64,000 bases of DNA from Hofstenia miamia (taxonomy: Eukaryota > Xenacoelomorpha > Acoela). Each line of letters starts with the position of its first letter. Position 1 is the first letter of the stretch. The stretch lies in contig SCFE01000045.1 of assembly GCA_004352715.1 (NCBI GenBank), forward strand, positions 1,820,439 to 1,884,438, given 5' to 3'. Shown here piece after piece: positions 55,850-64,000 of the stretch. The position numbers and the translations under genes were made by a program. A model generated the notes under the pieces. That model did no database searches. It was not told the DNA's origin and worked only from the letters and a program-made list of their open reading frames with translations.

Positions 55850-57941
55850 AAAGCTTATTGCTGTGGCTGAAGTTGTTGAAAATTTTTTTTTAATATTTCG
55901 TATTTTCAGATTCAAATTCCTCCATCCCTAACGTTTATATATTTATAATGATTGCAAAGCGACTACATGGACCAAAACTCCAAATAAAGCTACATCAATA
56001 GGCAATCAAGCCTTGATATTTAAAAAATTCATAATCGAATGTCCCATAACCGTAAATCAAAATTCCTATTAAATGCATGGAATAATGTGTGGCTAGTTTT
56101 ATATAGTGAGTTTTTAGCCATAGTATGTTTCAGCAGCTGAAATATTTCATGTAGCGCAACGGGCGTGGATTGAAAAATATCACCGTAAAGAATGCATAGC
56201 AAATATTTTCTGACCGCCCCCGGTCGTGATCCCCGACATTAAAGCTGCAGCCGTAATCGACGAACGTGAACAGACTCCAGTAAGCGGTTTTTTCACGCCC
56301 AATAATGAATGCATTGATTCGATTTTCTTATTAATATTATAATTTTACCTTGAGACTTTCATAAATAAACAAAATGTTAGGTCTTGGAGGCCTATCAACT
56401 CCCATGAAGCAATCCTTCACTGGCACGAGGTCTGTGTGTTACGGGCTTTACTTCAAAGCTCAAACCTCAACATTATTTTACCCACAAGATTCCAGTGTTT
56501 TGGTGAGTTTCAGATCGAATATCATCACATGTCATTCTCAATTTTTAAGATTAAAGCAAATTTACCAGTAACAATTCATATTTAGGACTTCGTAATTGTG
56601 TAGTTTAGCAAATCCATCTTTAAAAACAATTTCAGAGAAATATGGTCCCTTATTGAAAATAGTATGACCTCTCTTATAACCAAATGATTAATTTTTCTGA
56701 GATCTCTTAAGAAATGTACTCATCTATCTGGGAAAAATTTCAACTTTTCCTTGAGGTTGTGTTGCAAGAAACGTATGATGAAATGCCAGCTGAAATGATC
56801 TTGAGGTTGGCAATCTAGCAAAAGTATGTCCGTTTTGCTGCCGACATTTTGAATAGCATAAAATTTTTGTCTAAAATTTTTTATGAAAAACCATTGTACC
56901 AAATGATATTTTTCATAAAAATTAAAGTGTTGTTTTTAAATCGTAGTTATATTACTCTTTGAAGAATAATGTCTCCGAAAGCCCATTTCTGCTTACTGAT
57001 TTTTAAAGGGTCAATTGTTTTGTGATAATTAAAGTTTTATAAATAAACAATTTCATTTAGCAACTATGAATATTGATACGATGAGCAATGATGTCAACAT
57101 CGTTTAAGTGTGAATTCTATTAATAGATTTAATTTGATTTCCAATATTCGCATTCAAACACTACGTCATCAGAAAATTTAACCATTCAAATTTTGTGCGT
57201 TTGCCATTTTTCATAGCCAATCAAAATCAGTTCCCGCCGCATGCTTAATTTTTAGTGATTTTAACATGGATTAACAATTGAACGACACACAAAGCCATCT
57301 CGAAATTGTTAGTTTGCAAGAATGTGTTATTGGAAAGGTTATATAAGCAAATTTACATTTTTCAATGAGTTTAGAAGTTTTTTATCAAATCATGAAGTGT
57401 TAATTGCATGGTTATTCGTTTACGTGAAACGCTAGTGGGCTCAGTTAGGTTAGTATGTTATGATGAAAGAGTCACATGTAAATCGGAATACTTTTTAATG
57501 TTCACACATAGTTGCTTCGTTTGACTTGGGATTCTTTGCCGAATATTTGTAAGAAAATATAGTGAAAATAAATATAACCTTAGTTAAAAAGTTATGCGCA
57601 TTTATAATTTTGATTTTTCAAAGTGATTTTCATTTAAAACTGAAGAGTATCGAATTTCTTCACTTTGATTTACTTGAACATCCTATTAAATTGCTAAACA
57701 TGAAACAACTTTCTTTTTGAATAATGTCTTGGAACTTTCAAAGTTGACAGAAATAGCAACTACGTTTAACTTAACAGCTAAAGCCTCTTTATGTTTTTTC
57801 TTCATTTACTCTTCTTTCTGTGTTAATTATCTCTAAAAATATGTTACTTTTTTTGTATAAAACGTACTCTCAATTATCATTTAAGGGGAACTTTAAGAGA
57901 TGTTTCATAAAATTTACTTAATTTTGCAAAAATTTTTACTC

Positions 57942-57977
<36 letters not shown>

Positions 57978-58680
57978 TTGAATAGAAATTTGTTTATATA
58001 TGAATTATATAGAAATGTAACTATGTTCAATGTTTTGGTTTAAAAGTTTTATTTGCTGCAAAGCTGTTGAGAATAAACATTTCGTTTTGTCTGATATATT
58101 TCCCCCTTTCATACTTTAATTTGAAACATGTTTGAGCCATAAATTAACATCTGTTTTGATGCACCTTCCTCCAAAGGTTTGTGTTTATGTGGATTTTGTA
58201 TTTAATCTTAAAATTCTTGTTCTTGCATTTCATTCAAATCACAACTCGTATCAAACTTTCCCCATGCTCAATGTTAATAATTCTAATTTAGATATTTCGA
58301 TAGCTTTGGAAAATAGACCAACAAGATTAACTAGTTATAAGCAATGTAAAGTTTTGCTTTTTTGTGTTGAGATTTTGAATTCTGGCCTTCTCTAAAAGTT
58401 TAAACCGTACATTCTTTTGTCTGGATTGATGAATGTTTATATATTTACAATTATAAAAAAGACAAATATTTTCAGTGAACTTTAAGTTTGGACAGATTCA
58501 CATGTTAGACTTCAATTGATGTTGCTCTTAGTTGTAGTAAGGATTGTTGGTAAGAGCATGGAATTCCAAAAAGTTCAAAATATTCACTTGCCGGATAACC
58601 TTCTTTTTAGGGTTGGGCTATTGTGTCATTAATCCATGTAGAAACTCAATTTACCCTAAAACCTATGTATTGCTTTCATA
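55850..58680. other. No gene recognised
   Basis: AT-rich with a (TA)n tract at about 57,944-57,972. The 87-aa frame at 58,132-58,395 has no motif or splice context. Confidence 0.35.
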
Positions 58681-58687
58681 ATATATA

Positions 58688-58792
58688 GGGCTGGAATTTT
58701 AGTATCCATTAATCGCCTCAATTAATCGATTTTTACATTAATGTGTTCCGACTAATGGCAATTAATCTTTTAATTGGTTGTTTTGCACTTAA

Positions 58793-58834
<42 letters not shown>

Positions 58835-58860
58835 NNNNNNNNNNNNNNNNNNNNNNNNNN

Positions 58861-58895
<35 letters not shown>

Positions 58896-59058
58896 TTGAA
58901 CCCATCTATCAAAAACAAAGCTTAGAACCATGGTGACAAACGAATATTGTTGTATTTAAATTGAGCGACGATCGTTTATTTAAATTGCATTTTAATAAGA
59001 TTTTACATTTTGACCAATTAATCAAACTAATTAGTAGGATTTTTACCAAGCTCCAATA
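58688..59058. mobile_element. Possible degenerate hAT-type MITE containing (TA)n and a gap
   Basis: The left end AGGGCTGGAATTTTAGTATCC followed by ATTAATCG repeats, and the reversed right end TGGAGCTTGGTAAAAATCCT followed by ACTAATTAG and GATTAATTGG, are loosely similar. A (TA)n tract with Ns at 58,835-58,860 lies between them. The target duplication is not clear. Confidence 0.35.
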
Positions 59059-59059
59059 A

Positions 59060-60790
59060 AAGGATCTAAATAGTTAATTATAAAACCTATTCCTAGGTTC
59101 CGATTAAACTGTCTTTCCTCCCCTACACGTATTTCTATAAAATTTTAAGAAAAACCCGCGGACGGCATTCATTTCTGTATAATGTCATACTTTATCTGAG
59201 TAAGTTTTTTTTTCTGCAACTATTCGTACAAAATTTGAATGCACTCTGCAGTGAATCGTAAGAATATCTGTTAGTGTTTCGTTTGAAAACTTTCCTAGGC
59301 AACTTTCGGCATATATTATCCCATTGCAATTGAAACGTTTAAAAAATTCTACCTCTTCATTCGTTTATTTATTCTATTGCATTAAAACTCCGGCTATTTT
59401 GGATTGGAGAATGCTAAAACTATAAATTATTCACATTGTATATTTTAAAACGGTTTAATAGATAGAAAGCGATTTAATTTTACGGCGAGAGTTTCTATTG
59501 CAGTAACATTGGCGTCAGATATTCATCCAAAACGTAGTTTCCTGGTTTTCGTTGGAAATTATCTACGATTGTTGATTAGTTTCTTCTAAAAATAATAGTT
59601 TAATTTACAACTTCGGAAACTAATAACTTGATTGCTTTGCTTTTAATCACCAGTCTTCCCCTCTACGTAATTGGAAAACTTACCGATGTCTCGTTTTCAT
59701 GCAATTTTGCTTAATTGTGAAATTTAATTACTTAAAAATGGTTGATATTTACATTTGAAAAACATAATTCTGTAATCAGCAAATCTTTCAGATCGTAGTT
59801 GGATTCAGACAGACTTGAAAACGAGTTTCTTTTCGGTCATTAATCACATTGCTAAAATAATCTAGAAGAAATTTATATGTTTCCTGAATCGGATCGGAAA
59901 TATATTTTCTGATCACATCATTCTTCGAATTGTAAAACTTTCATCCGATTCAATTACACTTCAGGTATTGAGTAACATGTTAACGACCGGACGGACAGAC
60001 CAACCGTCTGAAAATTTACAGGTCGAAAATAGATTGATTTTTATAATATAATTACTTTGTCAACGTTAGAAAACGGATGTTTCAAAAATTTGGCAAATGG
60101 ATTGTCAAAGAATTTTATGAATAAAAAGTATTTGTTACGAGTTTAATAAATGGGTCGGGCAAGTCAGAGAAATTTCCACACATGTTTACAAATTGTGAAA
60201 GCTGTTTCATATTTTCCTTGTGAAGTTTTAAGTTTACTTCGTCAATTAACATATATTTAACAAAATGTCATACTTTAAATCATTCCAATGTCAACACCTG
60301 TAGTTTAGATCAAATCACTTATTCGAATAATGTTAGCTTCTTTGTCGCAACTAGTGTTTTCTTACAATAACTACCCATTTTAGGGTTTGTGTGCGAATTG
60401 TTATTTCCCTATGGCAGTGAATCTGTAATTGTGGTGATCTTTAAGGCGATGTGCGATGCTATTATGCATCTGGAAACCTGCTACTGCTATTTAAAGGAAG
60501 ATCTATGTTTTAGAACAGCAGTCATCTGTTGTCTGTTTTTTTAAATACATTTCATATATATTTACCATTCGTAAATAAAGCAGACCATCCCTTGTTGAGA
60601 AACGAAAAAAATGCTTTGGAAGAGACTACTGATGAAATTCAATGAAAAATGCCTCCGGAATCATTTGCATTTGTATCGGTATGCATTACAAATGCTTCAA
60701 GTATTAATCGAAGTGATAAAACGTCACAAAATATATTTTGCGGCCTGGATCAATAGCAACAAATTGTATTTCGGAAGAGGGTTACTTTCA
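59060..60790. other. No gene recognised
   Basis: AT-rich. A minus-strand ATGAAAACGAGACATCG before GTAAGT (near 59,678-59,700) could be a tiny exon but is unsupported. The plus-strand 132-codon frame at 60,611-61,009 overlaps the antisense of the dispersed repeat and is therefore not called. Confidence 0.35.
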
Positions 60791-60799
60791 TTTGAATCG

Positions 60800-61250
60800 T
60801 GCCATTCGTTGCGATCACTGCAGAGTTTGGGTGCCAAACCAGTCGAAGATTTTATTTATCCTCGACTTATTCTTGTGTCTGAAGTAATTGCAAATATGAT
60901 TTTTTTCGATGAGAGATCCGATTTTTGTAAAAATGTCCAAAATTTTTTCGTACCTAGTGTTCAGAAAATGAAGCAGTCAACAACTACCCTGAAATATTTT
61001 GTTTTCTGAAAGAAAACTGTGTGAGTCCTGTCCAGGTGAGCCTGCACGGGACAGAGCAAGGTCGCGAATTTAACTCGAAATAGAAAGAAGAGACAATTCT
61101 ATATTTTTTGACGTTTTCACATTTTCAATATCTTCATTAGTTCGTGAGTTAAAAATTAATTGGGGAAACCATCACAGATTTTGAAAAATTCCCAATAGAA
61201 TTGGAGTTAACATGAACTAATGCAGAGAATAATTAGACATTTAGACATCC
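60800..61250 (-). repeat. Dispersed repeat family A, copy 3, next to an integrase remnant
   Basis: In reverse orientation it contains CTCACGAACTAATGAAGATA, GTCTCTTCTTTCTATTTCGA, TCCCGTGCAGGCTCACCTGG and ACTTCAGACACA, in the same order as the copy at 51.3-51.7 kb. It lies on the 3' side of the minus-strand integrase fragment, where a 3' LTR would be expected. Confidence 0.5.
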
Positions 61251-61379
61251 CATTACATTTCAGGCAACCGAAACATGATTGCGGCAGTAATTCTAAAAAT
61301 GCACAAAACAAATATGTAAATTAAATAGGCGTCCATTGATCAGTGAATCAACTGTTCTGACAATCGACGAGATCCAGCT

Positions 61380-61990
61380 AAACGTGGACTAATTACTGTC
61401 TGTAAAGAATTATCTCCATGAAAATCAACTACATCGAATTTTATCTTTCAAAGTTCGACCCATGCCTTCAACAAAATTATTTGCCTTGAGGAGGTACAAT
61501 GTAGCTTATATTGAACATTGAAGCCAAATTTGCCCAAATCTTCGAAATAATAAACCGCCTTCAAAATTCTGCGTGAAGCATACGAACGAGAAATCTATTG
61601 ATCCCTTACAACTTTAGCCCCATCATTTGTTTGAATTGTTGAAACAGGCAGCTCCTCTAGCCATTTTGGTGATAGTATCAATCACAGTGATCATGTATCG
61701 ATTATACTCGCATTGCACCAGTGGTCAAATCATATCAACAGACAATTCCCCCTGAAGTTGAACTTCTATAAAATTTGCAATTTTCTATGTCCTGTGATAG
61801 CATCATAATTGCACGATGAACTTTCTGCCACTCGCCCTACCTTTTACGCCAATGTTATGTCCAATATATAACAGTGATAACTTCCTAATATTAGTTATTC
61901 TACTAAGTTCCACATTCGTTAATAACTTCTGAGTTTGACTTTTCCCGAAAAGTTAGCCTTTGTGGTAATCATCTAGGAAATCTTTGGCTC
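61380..61990 (-). pseudogene. LTR-retrotransposon-type integrase remnant
   Basis: On the minus strand, frame pieces give SVDMI..PLVQCEYNRYMIT and VIDTITKMARGAACF (first catalytic Asp region, like D.vGPL....yryilt.vD..t+), near 61,650-61,760. Then come KAVYYFEDLGKFGF and a shifted KANNFVEGMGRTLKDKIR (third catalytic Glu region, NG.vER..+.LK), near 61,445-61,500. This order is that of the DDE integrase core of Gypsy-like or related elements. Many stops and shifts are present. Neither RT nor protease is recognisable in the window, and the 3' neighbour is a repeat that may be the LTR. Confidence 0.55.
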
Positions 61991-62159
61991 ACGGATATGA
62001 TAGCAATGTGTACCTAGCCTATCTATTATAATAATATGATAAATTTTACAAAGACATGAGATTTCGCGATGCTAATGATATGGAGAATGAGAAGGATTCT
62101 CTGCACAATTACGAACTGTTCTATGATGCTTTAACCATTTAGAAATATATATGTAGAAG

Positions 62160-64000
62160 TAAATGTCATTTAGCGTGAATGAGTGACCCTAATTAAAGAC
62201 TCTTTGAACTAAAGTTTAGCCAAGTTATTAATTTAATAACGCTTTGATTTGGAAACCTTCATTTCGGCTTAATTCCTGCTTTCCTTTAAATGAAGTAGTT
62301 ACTTCTGCCCGTTTCCGTTCGTTAATCAGTTTGCCAAGCGTCACAGAATTCTAATTACATGCATGTAAGCGTAGAGGATTTCATTTCCCACGCCACGTTA
62401 ACTTATTTTTATTTAATGCGAGCTGAATGTAACCGGAGCATGCTACCAATTAGCGAAGAACATTTCACTGAAAACATTAATTATAGCAGCGCTCAATTCT
62501 ACTTTATCCTTCTAAATAATTTCTCTGAGAATGCTTTTACAATAATTATGCTCATCAAAAATTACAGACGAAGTGTTTCTAAACAATCCCTAATACATAA
62601 ATACCAATTTCATGGGTCAAACCCATCTCAAAATTAAAGCGCAAGGCAAGCACAATCCTTTCAATCATAAAATATAAAAGATTGAAAATGAGTTTTTTTA
62701 TTGTAAGTGAATATGTGTTACTATTTTGATTGCTCAAGAATTACCTTATCTTGGAGGTTGAAAAGTTATTGCTATGTGTTTGTTGTCATTTAATTTAAAA
62801 ACGGTAAACAACTTTTCAATATTTGTTTAATATCACAGTCACAGGTCGTCCACTGGCCTTCAGGCCTTTTAAAGATCGATATTGAGTTGAATATTCGACT
62901 GCTAGTCCAAACTTCCTAAGGCTTGACTGTCTTCGAGTCGATTAATTACAACAAAATTGTAGAAAATTGTTAAAAATATCAAAAATTGTCAGTGGCTATT
63001 TTCAATGTTTTGAAAATTTAGCACAAATGTCAATTTTACTGTTAACAATTCTGTTTGAATGCAACCAGAAATATCATGAACATTAACAGTGAATCCTTGT
63101 CGAAATGCCATTACATAGATGAAGTTTACATCAATCTAGTGATGTAATAGGATTTGTATTTGTACAGGTTCTGAATGTATTCATGCATAATTTTTTTCAT
63201 ATACAAAATTGTTCATGCTATTTGAGGTATTTGACACTCCATGCATATTTATAGAGATAGCTTTTAGGGCGCTGAATTTTCTAATAGCATCAAATTTATG
63301 AATTGCCAACAAGAAAATTGACCCTGGTGCTCAACATGACATTCACAATTTGAATGCTTACAAAAAATATTTTGTCAAATAAAGTGTTTCAACCTTTCAA
63401 TACTCTATTGTTCTTAACGTGCCATTTGTTTTCAATTTAAATAATTTTTTAATAATATTAATTTACTATGTTGAAAAACAACTTGGCTTTGAGATTCTGA
63501 CCGTTTTTTGCATACATGCATTCCATACTTACTAAATTAACTTTATACATAATGCCGATATCTCAAACCATTAGTATATTTTTATATACACTCATACTTG
63601 CATATAGTATGTTATCAAGCAATAATTATAATTTATGAATATAGTTACATATTGGCCAGCTCAATCTATAGCGTTAGAACATTTGTAAGGTCTCTAGCAA
63701 AGAAGAATAGCCTGATAATTAAATGTTCAATCCAACTACTCCAACGTTCATTTCTTGATCAGTGATTTCTGATATTCTTTATTCACAAATGAGGAGTTGT
63801 ACACTTACTTATCATATGTATATTAACATAGTTGCACAGAACTTTATTTACAACACTTTTAGTTCTCAACAGATTGTCTGTCTTTGAGAACAAATTGTCG
63901 AGGGTTCACGCTTTATTAGAACTTCTTAAGTTATCCGTTAATCTAACGTGGTGTTGTTTATTTGGACACTTGTTCCTGTCTAACTGCTTGATCTGCTCTT
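62160..64000. other. No gene recognised
   Basis: AT-rich to the window end. The 92-aa frame at 62,359-62,637 has no motif or splice context. No repeats or RNA genes seen. Confidence 0.35.

Noticed and set aside
60611-61009. 132-codon plus-strand frame
   Set aside because: It overlaps the antisense of a dispersed repeat that has homologues at 51.5 and 54.9 kb, so the open frame is probably incidental.
1-64000. CRISPR arrays, tRNA or rRNA genes, bacterial operons
   Set aside because: No regularly spaced repeats, no tRNA box B-like GGTTCGAATCC and no rRNA-like conserved blocks were seen; the exon-intron structure indicates a eukaryote.

Overview
This is a strongly AT-rich stretch of a metazoan nuclear genome. 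The evidence is spliced exons with GT..AG introns (one only 52 nt long), many non-LTR (LINE-type) retrotransposons, hAT- and mariner-type DNA elements, (TA)n microsatellites and assembly gaps. There is no prokaryotic or viral gene organisation. The host is best described as an invertebrate; I cannot name the species from this window.

Layout. 0.8-16.2 kb is a LINE graveyard. Fragments of related endonuclease/reverse-transcriptase elements lie in both orientations and interrupt each other. They include one nearly full-length decayed element (about 7.4-12.4 kb: zinc-knuckle ORF1, endonuclease, RT, (TAAA)n tail) that carries a second, oppositely oriented LINE inside it. 16.7-17.3 kb holds an unrecognised two-frame coding locus. 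18.6-24.2 kb (minus strand) holds the clearest host gene: a four-exon ankyrin-repeat gene whose splice phases all agree. Intron 1 carries a PHD-finger LINE and intron 3 carries a hAT MITE with a perfect 8-bp target-site duplication. 26.0-30.7 kb holds two nearly identical GC-richer LINE copies in inverted orientation that share an RT deletion, with possible small host exons between them. 31-64 kb is mostly non-coding. It has dispersed hAT/mariner MITEs, a degenerate retroelement integrase with related repeats, a 180-bp tandem duplication, several isolated candidate exons (34.8, 36.2, 37.6, 39.3 and 40.1 kb) and CTCF-like motifs.

How things work together. Apart from the ankyrin gene I see no pathway or operon-like system. 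The window mainly records successive insertions by at least four LINE lineages, hAT and mariner-type elements, and an LTR-type element. All retroelement reading frames are broken, although the 26-30 kb family looks recent. Gaps of N fall inside or beside (TA)n tracts, and single Ns mark dubious joins at 7,679, 11,291 and 30,703. No tRNA, rRNA or CRISPR array was seen. I did not find a demonstrably new system; the best candidates for novelty are the 16.7-kb locus and the shared-deletion LINE pair.
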